Assembly: GCF_020400585.1 (NCBI RefSeq)
Contig: NZ_JAINVF010000003.1
Coordinates: 310,001 to 374,000 of the forward strand
Origin: Streptomyces sp. NK08204
Lineage (GTDB): Bacteria > Actinomycetota > Actinomycetes > Streptomycetales > Streptomycetaceae
Length of the DNA stretch: 64,000 bases
Direction of reading: 5' to 3'
The notes beneath the pieces were generated by a model that was given only the letters and a program-made list of their open reading frames with translations, was not told where the DNA came from and ran no database searches. Position numbers and translations under genes: made by a program. Position 1 is the stretch's first letter; each line of letters opens with the position of its first letter. Of this stretch, positions 39,019 through 50,650 are shown one piece after another.

Positions 39019-39073
39019 ACTTTTAGGGACGTTAAAAGTAGAACTCGTCCAAAGTTAGCTTTGGCTAAGCTTT
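39019..39073. promoter_or_regulatory. two AT-rich dyads in the VIT leader
   Basis: ACTTTTA and TAAAAGT (39019-39025 and 39033-39039) form a perfect seven-base inverted repeat. A second imperfect dyad, AAAGTTAGC and GCTAAGCTTT, spans 39051-39073 and ends 13 bases before the ATG. The local AT content is far above that of the neighbours. The second site also carries a GTTAGC/GCTAA core similar to iron boxes. Confidence 0.55.
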
Positions 39074-39086
39074 TCTGGGGGGCCTC

Positions 39087-39818
39087 ATGGCCATCATCGA
39101 CACCGAGGCCACGCTGCACCAGGCGCACCGCGACAACCACACGCACCGCGATGTGAACGGCGGCTGGCTCCGCCCCGCCGTCTTCGGAGCCATGGACGGC
39201 CTGGTCTCCAACCTTGCCCTGATGACCGGTGTGGCCGGCGGGTCCGTGAGCCAGCAGACGATCATTCTCACCGGTTTCGCGGGGCTCGCCGCCGGCGCCT
39301 TCTCGATGGCCGCCGGCGAGTACACCTCCGTGGCCTCGCAGCGCGAACTCGTCGAGGCCGAACTGGACGTCGAACGGCGTGAGCTGCGCAAGCACCCGCA
39401 GGACGAGGAGAAGGAGCTGGCCGCACTCTACGTCTCCCGCGGGGTCGAGCCCGAGCTGGCCCGGGAGGTCGCGCGGCAGCTGTCGAAGGACCCCGAGCAG
39501 GCCCTGGAGATCCACGCCCGCGAGGAGCTGGGCATCGACCCCGGCGACCTGCCCTCGCCGCTGGTCGCCGCCGTCTCGTCCTTCGGAGCCTTTGCGCTCG
39601 GCGCCCTGCTGCCCCTGCTGCCGTATCTGCTCGGGGCGAGCGCGCTGTGGCCGGCCGTGCTGCTCGCCCTCGCCGGGCTGTTCGGCTGCGGTGCCGTCGT
39701 GGCCAGGGTGACCGCGCGAAGCTGGTGGTACAGCGGGCTGCGGCAGCTGGCGCTCGGCGGGGCGGCGGCCGGTGTGACGTACGTCCTGGGCAGTCTGTTC
39801 GGAACGGCCGTAGGATAG
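39087..39818 (+). CDS. VIT1/CCC1-family metal transporter
   Basis: This 243-residue protein has the VIT family layout: GWLRPAVFGAMDGLVSNLALMTGVAGG, a second helix FAGLAAGAFSMAAGEYTSVASQRE, a Glu-rich cytoplasmic helical domain (VEAELDVERRELRKHPQDEEKELA) that binds metal in plant VIT1, and three C-terminal membrane segments. Members move Fe(II) or Mn(II) out of the cytoplasm. The gene stands alone. The AT-rich dyads upstream suggest metal-dependent control, which is inference. Confidence 0.92.
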   Translation: MAIIDTEATLHQAHRDNHTHRDVNGGWLRPAVFGAMDGLVSNLALMTGVAGGSVSQQTIILTGFAGLAAGAFSMAAGEYTSVASQRELVEAELDVERRELRKHPQDEEKELAALYVSRGVEPELAREVARQLSKDPEQALEIHAREELGIDPGDLPSPLVAAVSSFGAFALGALLPLLPYLLGASALWPAVLLALAGLFGCGAVVARVTARSWWYSGLRQLALGGAAAGVTYVLGSLFGTAVG

Positions 39819-40221
39819 TCGGACAGTACTTATGCGATGGGCCGTATAAGCAGCTGTTACTCGCTGGTTTCGGATGCCTCACCATGGGGCATGAGCCGTA
39901 AGCGCTGTGGGCAATGAGGCCTGCCGCACCCCCCAGGGGTGGGCGAAGAAGCTCACCCCGCCCCTTTCGGGCCGACGGACGCCGATCCGACCGATCTCGT
40001 CCACAGCGGTCCCCCACATACTTCCGCCGCCTGCGCGCGGCACTCTGCCGTGACCCCACGGCACCCTGCCGCGACCTGGCGGTGTCCGCATGCTGGAACG
40101 GGCTATCCACTTCCCGAGAATCGCTCCATCATGTAACCTGCACGAAATTTTGCACTCCACGCAGAGGGCCAACGTCGTCCCTCGGCACAGCACTTGCCAC
40201 ATGACGACGACGGGAGAGCCG
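39819..40221. other. 403-bp gap before gltB
   Basis: No gene is supported here. It holds a weak eight-base hairpin just after the VIT stop (39829-39850, CTTATGCG with CGTATAAG, one wobble pair) and an AT-rich leader segment at about 40,125-40,160. The gltB ribosome site GGGAG (40212-40216) is at its end. The in-frame extension of gltB into this region is not conserved-looking. Confidence 0.6.
40133..40148 (+). promoter_or_regulatory. GlnR-like half-site pair upstream of gltB
   Basis: GTAAC, six bases, then GAAAT fits the GlnR box pattern gTnAc-n6-GaAAc with one mismatch. It lies 74 bases before the gltB ATG in an AT-rich segment. A second pair, normally expected downstream, is not evident. 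Confidence 0.4.
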
Positions 40222-44806
<4,585 letters not shown>

Positions 44807-44814
<8 letters not shown>

Positions 44815-46270
44815 CCCGAAGGGCTTCCTGAACCACGGCCGTGAGGTCGCCGAGTCCCGCCCCGTCGACGAACGCGTCAAGGACTGGAACGAGGTCTACG
44901 TCCCCGGCTCGCTGCTGCCGATCATCGGCAAGCAGGCCAGCCGGTGCATGGACTGCGGCATCCCGTTCTGTCACAACGGCTGCCCGCTGGGGAACCTGAT
45001 CCCCGAGTGGAACGACTACGCCTACCGCGAGGACTGGGCGGCGGCCTACGAGCGCCTGCACGCGACGAACAACTTCCCGGAGTTCACCGGCCGCCTGTGC
45101 CCGGCCCCGTGCGAGTCGGCGTGCGTGCTCGGCATCAACCAGCAGCCGGTCACCATCAAGAACGTCGAGGTCTCGATCATCGACAAGGCGTGGGAGACCG
45201 GGGACGTCGCCCCGCAGATCCCCGAGCGCCTGTCCGGCAAGACGGTCGCGGTGATCGGCTCGGGCCCGGCGGGCCTGGCCGCCGCCCAGCAGCTCACCCG
45301 GGCGGGCCACACCGTCGCCGTCTACGAGCGCGCCGACCGCGTCGGCGGCCTGCTCCGCTACGGCATCCCCGAGTTCAAGATGGAGAAGCGGCACATCAAC
45401 CGCCGTATCGAGCAGATGCGCGCGGAGGGCACCCGCTTCCGGACCGGTATCGAGATCGGCCGCGACATCAAGGCGACCGACCTGAAGAAGCGGTACGACG
45501 CGATCGTCATCGCCGCCGGTGCGACCACCGCGCGCGACCTGCCGGTGCCGGGCCGCGAACTCAAGGGCGTCTACCAGGCGATGGAGTACCTGCCGCTGGC
45601 CAACAAGGTCCAGGAGGGCGACTACGTCGCCCCGCCGGTCTCGGCCGAGGGCAAGCACGTCGTCGTCATCGGCGGCGGTGACACCGGCGCCGACTGCGTG
45701 GGCACCGCCCACCGCCAGGGCGCGGCCTCCGTCACCCAGCTGGAGATCATGCCCCGCCCGAACGAGGACCGGAACCCGGTCAGCCAGCCCTGGCCGACCT
45801 TCCCGATCCTCTACAAGGTCACCTCGGCCCACGAGGAGGGCGGCGAGCGGATCTACTCCGCCTCCACCACCCACTTCGAGGGCGACGAGGAGGGCAACGT
45901 CCAGTGGCTGCACCTGGCCGAGGTGGAGTTCGTCGACGGCAAGCTGACCTCCAAGCCGGGCACCGAGCGCAAGATCCCGGCCCAGCTGGTCACCCTCGCC
46001 ATGGGCTTCACCGGCACCGACCGGGAGAACGGCCTGGTCGACCAGTTCGGCCTGGAGCTGGACGAACGCGGTAACATCGCCCGCGACGCCGACTTCCAGA
46101 CGAACGTGCCAGGAGTGTTCGTCGCCGGCGACGCCGGCCGCGGCCAGTCCCTGATCGTGTGGGCGATCGCGGAGGGCCGCTCGGCCGCCCGCGGCGTCGA
46201 CCGCTTCCTGACCGGAGCCAGCGACCTGCCGGCCCCGATCCGCCCGACGGACCGCGCCCTCGCTGTCTGA
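44807..46270 (+). CDS. gltD: glutamate synthase small subunit
   Basis: This 487-residue NADPH-dependent flavoprotein passes electrons to GltB. The N-terminal Cys clusters for two 4Fe-4S centres are [16 protein letters not shown] and [12 protein letters not shown]. The FAD site is [17 protein letters not shown], the NADPH site is [22 protein letters not shown], and the C-terminal FAD motif is [22 protein letters not shown]. It overlaps the gltB end by eight bases. A terminator-like hairpin follows. Confidence 0.97.
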
Positions 46271-46311
46271 CGGCCCACCAAGACGTCCCGCACAAAGGCG
46301 TGCGGAACACT

Positions 46312-46368
46312 GACGACGCCTGCCCGCCACGTCCCCGACCGGACGGCTGGACAGGCGTCGTCGCCTTT
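46312..46368 (+). terminator. hairpin followed by TTTT after gltD
   Basis: GACGACGCCTG (46312-46322) pairs with CAGGCGTCGTC (46352-46362) around a 29-base loop that holds a small inner stem (GTCC/GGAC). GCCTTTTCC follows. It is placed 41 bases after the gltD stop. Confidence 0.65.
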
Positions 46369-46399
46369 TCCGCTGTCGTCTTCCCAGGCGGCGCCGGCA

Positions 46400-46658
46400 T
46401 CGGCGGGGGCGACCGCGCGCCGCTTCGATTCCCGGGCGCGGTCACCGCGGTGCGGTGGTCGAAGGTGCTCGACGTGACACTGAACGGAACCTTCCGCTGC
46501 GTGCCTGCGGCTCTGCGGCACTTCCGCGCGGAGCGGGTTCGGCGGGGGCGACCGCGCGCCGCTTCGATTCCCGGGCGCGGTCACCGCGGTGCGGTGGTCG
46601 AAGGTGCTCGACGTGACACTGAACGGAACCTTCCGCTGCGTGCCTGCGGCTCTGCGGC
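46400..46658. repeat. 120-bp direct repeat
   Basis: 46400-46519 and 46539-46658 are identical over 120 bp, 139 bp apart. Each copy runs from TCGGCGGGGGCGACC to GTGCCTGCGGCTCTGCGGC. The region 46271-46976 holds no supportable gene; frames through it give Arg/Ala/Pro text built from the repeats. Confidence 0.92.
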
Positions 46659-46721
46659 TCTGCGGCTCTGCGGCGCTTCCGCTGCGTGCCTGCGGCTCTG
46701 CGGCTCTGCGGCTCTGCGGCG
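46630..46721. repeat. 46-bp tandem duplication with CTCTGCGG octamers
   Basis: 46630-46675 and 46676-46721 are identical 46-bp units, each carrying three CTCTGCGG steps. They overlap the end of the second 120-bp copy, so at least three rounds of duplication are nested here. Confidence 0.92.
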
Positions 46722-46976
46722 CTTCCGCGCGGAGCGGGCAGGGCGGCCTGATCGTCAGCAAGGCGCCCGTCGTCGGCCGGCGCGCCCAGGCCGGACAGGC
46801 GCACCACGCCGCCGCGAAGGCAGGGTGCGCTGACCCGGTGCGCGGCCGTGGAGGGCGCCGCGTCCGGGGTGCGGGTGAACGCCGTCTCCCGAGCCCCGCC
46901 ATGCCCCTGTGGCGCCCGGCTGCCCGTCCTGCCTGACCGCCGAGTCGTCTCCGTGAGCAGCCGGCACCTCTGCGTC

Positions 46977-47612
46977 ATGAGCGCAGACCACAATGGATCC
47001 GTGCCGAACAAGAAGAAGTCCCAGGTGACCGCAGCGCCCGCCCGTCGCCGCGAGCTCCTCGACACCGCAGCCGAGGTCTTCGCCGAGCGGGGCTACAACG
47101 CCACGACCGTTCGCACCATCGCCGACCACGCCGGGATTCTCGCGGGCAGCCTCTACTACCACTTCGACTCCAAGGAGTCGATGCTGGAGGAGATCCTGCG
47201 GACCTTCCTCGGCGAGCTGTGGGACGGCTACGACACCGTTCTGGCCTCCGGGCTCGGGCCCCGCGAGACGCTGGAGGCTCTGGTCAGCGAGTCCTTCCGG
47301 GGGATCGACCGGCGCCGCGCCGCCGTCGCGATCTACCAGAAGGAGAGCAGACAGCTCCTCGCCCAGGAACGGTTCGCCTTCCTCGCCGAGTCACAGCGCC
47401 GGTTCGAACAGGCGTGGCTGTCCACCCTCGAACGCGGCGTCGCGGAACAGGTGTTCCGCGCCGACCTCGACGTCTGCCTCACCTACCGGTTCGTGCGCGA
47501 CACGGTGTGGGCCGCCGCCTCCTGGTACCGGCCCGACGGACAGCACAGCCCGGGGCAGATCGGCCGCCACTACCTGGCGATGGTGCTGGACGGAATCGCC
47601 GTACGCCCGTGA
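46977..47612 (+). CDS. TetR/AcrR-family transcriptional regulator
   Basis: This 211-residue protein has a TetR HTH (ARRRELLDTAAEVFAERGYNATTVRTIADHAGILAGSLYYHFDSKESMLEEIL) that spans residues 27-80, and a C-terminal ligand-binding helical domain with VCLTYRFVRDTVWAAASWY. The overall pattern resembles KstR2/PaaR-like regulators of acyl-CoA metabolism, but no target is nearby, so this stays open. ATG 46977 is used; GTG 47001, eight codons later, is possible. It converges on the MarR gene with a seven-base gap. Confidence 0.9.
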   Translation: MSADHNGSVPNKKKSQVTAAPARRRELLDTAAEVFAERGYNATTVRTIADHAGILAGSLYYHFDSKESMLEEILRTFLGELWDGYDTVLASGLGPRETLEALVSESFRGIDRRRAAVAIYQKESRQLLAQERFAFLAESQRRFEQAWLSTLERGVAEQVFRADLDVCLTYRFVRDTVWAAASWYRPDGQHSPGQIGRHYLAMVLDGIAVRP

Positions 47613-47619
47613 CGGGCGG

Positions 47620-48105
47620 TCAGCCGCTCAGGCGGGCTGCGGCCTTGCGCTGCCGCTCGCTCATCACGGACAGAAAGCGGACCACGGTCTTCAGCTCGTC
47701 CGTGCTGAACTCCTCGCAGGCCTCGACGATGTCCCGAGCCCAGTCCTCGAAGAATTCCGCCAGCTCGTCGAGCTTCTCCTCGTCCAGCTCCACCAGCACC
47801 CGGCGCTTGTCCGTCGGGTGCTTCACCCTGCGGACGAACCCCTTGGACTCCAGCCGGTCGAGCAGACCGGTGACGGAAGCCGGGGCGAGTCCGGTCAGCG
47901 CCGCGAGGTCCTTCGCCGTGAGCGGTCCTTCCCGCTGCAGGAAGTCGAGGGTCTTCTCCTCCGTGGCGTTCAGGCCCTGCTTGGCGGCGACGGCCGAGTG
48001 GAACATCACCGTCACGGCGCTGTGCGCCCGCCCCACGTCCATGAGCTGCCGCAGCGTCTCGGCGCGCGCCGCTTCGTCGGTCCGTTCCCGCTCTCGCTCG
48101 CTCAT
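47620..48105 (-). CDS. MarR-family transcriptional regulator
   Basis: This 161-residue protein has the MarR winged helix: NATEEKTLDFLQREGPLTAKDLAALTGLAPASVTGLLDRLESKGFVRRVKHPTDKRRVLVEL is recognisable by its segments LTAKDLAALTGL, SVTGLLDRLESKGFV and DKRRVLVEL. Long N- and C-terminal helices should form the dimer. It is divergent from the MFS gene across a 114-bp gap with two matching palindromes, so it probably represses that transporter and itself. Confidence 0.93.
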   Translation of the reverse strand: MSERERERTDEAARAETLRQLMDVGRAHSAVTVMFHSAVAAKQGLNATEEKTLDFLQREGPLTAKDLAALTGLAPASVTGLLDRLESKGFVRRVKHPTDKRRVLVELDEEKLDELAEFFEDWARDIVEACEEFSTDELKTVVRFLSVMSERQRKAAARLSG

Positions 48106-48125
48106 GAGAGGAGGCTACCAAAAAT

Positions 48126-48143
48126 TTCGTTCGGTCTAACTAA
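48126..48143. promoter_or_regulatory. MarR operator candidate 1
   Basis: TTCGTT-N6-AACTAA, one base short of a perfect six-base dyad. It lies about 20 bases upstream of the MarR ATG. Together with site 2 it forms two 16-bp arms that are inverted copies with one mismatch (48125-48140 and 48181-48196). Confidence 0.75.
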
Positions 48144-48177
48144 GTACTTGCGCACAGGGGCGTGCGGGTGCAAGTCT

Positions 48178-48195
48178 TTCGTTAGTCCGAACGAA
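48178..48195. promoter_or_regulatory. MarR operator candidate 2
   Basis: TTCGTT-AGTCCG-AACGAA, a perfect six-base dyad with a six-base spacer, 24 bases before the MFS ATG. Same core as site 1. Confidence 0.8.
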
Positions 48196-48219
48196 ATAAA
48201 TCGAGTGGGGGACCCCTCC

Positions 48220-49659
48220 ATGTCCATGAACCTCGCCGCTTCCCCGCCCCTCGCGACCACGCCGCACCCGCGCCGCTGGGCCGCCGCCGTCGTCATGACG
48301 ACCGCGGCCCTGATGGACCTGCTCGACGGCACGATCGTCAACGTCGCGATCCCGTCCATCGGCCGCGACCTGCACGCCTCACCCGGTGACCTGCAATGGC
48401 TGGTCTCCGCCTACCTCCTCGGCTTCGCCGCCGCGCTGATCGTCTCCGGCCACCTCGGCGACCGCTTCGGCCGCCGCCCGCTCTTCCTCGCCGGGACGGC
48501 GGGCTTCGGCCTGGCCGGCCTGGCGTGCGGGATCGCCCAGTCACCGGGGCAGTTGATCGCCGCGCGGGCGGTGCAGGGCGTGCTGGCCGCCGTGCTGGTG
48601 CCGCAGGTGATCGGCTCCTTCCGCACGCTGTTCCAGGGCAAGGAGCGTGGCGCCGCCTTCGGCATGTACGGCGCTGTCGCCGGTTTCGCCTCGGCGGTCG
48701 GGCTGCTGCTCGGCGGGGTGCTCACCGACGTCGACCTGTTCGGCTGGGGCTGGCGGTCGGTGTTCCTGGTGAACGTGCCGGTGGCCGTGGGGACTTTCGT
48801 GGGCGGCCTGCTGCTGGTCCCGGCCACGCGTGAGCGGTCGGCGGGCCGGCCGGACGTGCCGGCGAGTCTGGTGCTGGCCGGCGGGCTGGTCGCGATCGTG
48901 CTGCCGCTGGTGCAGGGACGACAGGACGGCTGGCCGGTGTGGGGCTGGGTGTGCCTGGCCGCAGGTGTCGTGGCCGTCGTCGGGCTCGGTGTGTACGAGG
49001 CGCGGCGGCACCGGCCCGGGATCGTGCCGCTGCTGCCGGCGCGGGCCTTCGGGCTCCCGGCGTTCTCCGTGGGCGTCGTGGTCCAGCTGCTGTTCTCCGT
49101 CGGCATGCAGGGCTTCTTCCTGGTCTTCGCGGTCTGGCTGCAGGGCGGCGAGGGATACACGCCCCTGCAGGCCGGCGTGGTGACGGTCGCCTTCTCGGCC
49201 GGCGGCTTCCTGACGGCGCCCGCCGCGGACGCGCTCGCCGCGAAGTACGGGCGGCTCGTGCTCGGTGCCGGGGCGCTGCTGATGGCGGGCGGCTACGGCT
49301 GGGTGTGGGCGGCGGTCGACGGCGCGCCGGCCCGGCACGCAGGGGCGTGGCCGCTGGTGCCGGGTCTGGTGCTCGCCGGGGCCGGACTCGGGTTCCTGGT
49401 GGTGCCGCTGGTGAACGTGGTGCTGTCGGCGGTGCCGGCGGAGCTGGCCGGAGGGGCGTCCGGGATCTTCTCCACGGCTCAGCAGTTCGGCGGAGCGCTG
49501 GGGGCGGCGGTGGTCGGCACGGTGTTCTTCGGACGGGCCGGGGAGGGGTTCACCGGGGCGCTCACCCATGCGATGCCGTGGGTGGTGGGAGCCTTCGTGG
49601 TGTGCGGGCTGCTGTGCGCCGCGCTGCCTCGGCGGGCGGTGACCGAGCACCTCGGCTGA
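48220..49659 (+). CDS. DHA2-type MFS drug exporter
   Basis: This 479-residue protein has about 14 hydrophobic segments and the DHA2 signatures: MDLLDGTIVNVAIPSIGRDL in TM1 (motif D1), GHLGDRFGRRPLFLAG (motif A) and RAVQGVLAAVLVPQVIGSF (motif B). Members export cationic drugs, dyes or antibiotics with protons. ATG 48220 is used; the long upstream frame lies inside the divergent marR gene. Control by the adjacent MarR protein is likely. Confidence 0.93.
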   Translation: MSMNLAASPPLATTPHPRRWAAAVVMTTAALMDLLDGTIVNVAIPSIGRDLHASPGDLQWLVSAYLLGFAAALIVSGHLGDRFGRRPLFLAGTAGFGLAGLACGIAQSPGQLIAARAVQGVLAAVLVPQVIGSFRTLFQGKERGAAFGMYGAVAGFASAVGLLLGGVLTDVDLFGWGWRSVFLVNVPVAVGTFVGGLLLVPATRERSAGRPDVPASLVLAGGLVAIVLPLVQGRQDGWPVWGWVCLAAGVVAVVGLGVYEARRHRPGIVPLLPARAFGLPAFSVGVVVQLLFSVGMQGFFLVFAVWLQGGEGYTPLQAGVVTVAFSAGGFLTAPAADALAAKYGRLVLGAGALLMAGGYGWVWAAVDGAPARHAGAWPLVPGLVLAGAGLGFLVVPLVNVVLSAVPAELAGGASGIFSTAQQFGGALGAAVVGTVFFGRAGEGFTGALTHAMPWVVGAFVVCGLLCAALPRRAVTEHLG

Positions 49660-49709
49660 CACAGCCCCGAGCCCCCGCGGAAGAAGCCGGGGCACCGCGC
49701 TCGGCCTCC

Positions 49710-50591
49710 CTAGGTGTCGCACTCCAGTACCGTCCGGCACAGCCCGCACCGCGCACGGACGCGCCCCCGTACCGGCACCCTGATCCGCTGGTGGCAGGTG
49801 GGGCAGGGGAAGGACACACGGAGGTGGCCCGCCGGGTCGGGGCTGAAGGCGTAGGGGGCCGTCGGCTGGACGCCGGAGACGTGCCGGCGGTCGTGGGCGT
49901 AGCGGCGGCGGCCCGCCCAGCCGGCCCCGGTCAGCGGCGGCTGCTCCTCGTCCCGGCGGGCCCGCGCCCATCCCTTCTCGTAGGCCGTATAGGCCTGCGG
50001 ACTGGTGAACCACACGGAAGGGTCCTCGTGGAACAGCAGCGCCCGCTTCGCCAGTACGTACCCGAACTCCTCCGGCGTGAGGTAGCCGAGTTTCTGGGAG
50101 GCCTCCCCGTGCTCGCGGTAGGCGTCCAGCAGCAGCCAGCCCGCCCCCAGGTACGTCGCCGTCGTGTCCGTGAGGATCTCGTTCTCCGCCGTGGTGGGGA
50201 GAGCGAGGCCCAGACGGTGCAGGTAGACGTGCGCCACCTCGTGGGCCAGTGCCGCGCCGATGTCCTCGCGGTGGGTGCGGAAGCGGTCGTTCAGCTCCAC
50301 GAAATACTCGGGGCCCGCCGCCAGTTCGACGTTCGCCGCGTGGGTCATCTCCCGGAAGCCGACGATCAGCCGGGCGTCCGGCAGCCGGAAGTGCCGCACG
50401 ATCTCGCGAGCCACCCGCTGCGCCCCCAGATGCAGGTCGTCGGTGTCGCAGAAGGCCACGTCGGCGGGGGCCACGCTGGTCGAGAAGGTCTGGACGGTGT
50501 CGTACGACAGACGTCTGTACAGCGCGGTGACGCAGGCCCGCACCGTCTCCAGGTGCGGGTAGCCGTGCTCGACCGGTCCGCCGTTCGCCAC
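49710..50591 (-). CDS. HExxH zincin-like protein with C-terminal zinc ribbon
   Basis: This 293-residue protein has H117-E118-V-A-H121 in ALAHEVAHVYLHRLGL followed by TAENEILTDTTATYLGAGWLLLDA, whose Glu/Asp could be the third zinc ligand. The last 35 residues carry CPTC and CGLC, a zinc-ribbon pair. Middle segments such as LTPEEFGYVLAKRALLFHED are helical. There is no signal peptide, so it should act in the cytoplasm. I do not recognise a named family. GTG 50591 is chosen as the first start after a run without homology-like features. It lies next to the beta-galactosidase gene on the same strand. Confidence 0.78.
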   Translation of the reverse strand: MANGGPVEHGYPHLETVRACVTALYRRLSYDTVQTFSTSVAPADVAFCDTDDLHLGAQRVAREIVRHFRLPDARLIVGFREMTHAANVELAAGPEYFVELNDRFRTHREDIGAALAHEVAHVYLHRLGLALPTTAENEILTDTTATYLGAGWLLLDAYREHGEASQKLGYLTPEEFGYVLAKRALLFHEDPSVWFTSPQAYTAYEKGWARARRDEEQPPLTGAGWAGRRRYAHDRRHVSGVQPTAPYAFSPDPAGHLRVSFPCPTCHQRIRVPVRGRVRARCGLCRTVLECDT

Positions 50592-50650
50592 GCCCGCACC
50601 CCCAAAGACGCCGGGAACTCCTCTCCACTGTATGCGGGGCGGGCCTTCGC

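Noticed and set aside
40090..40221. Upstream start for gltB
   Set aside because: The 44 extra residues have no conservation-like features; ATG 40222 with GGGAG fits the normal short propeptide before Cys39.
46442..47065. 207-residue minus-strand ORF in the gltD-TetR gap
   Set aside because: It consists of the translated repeats (AAEPQSRR-like text) and overlaps the TetR start region antisense.
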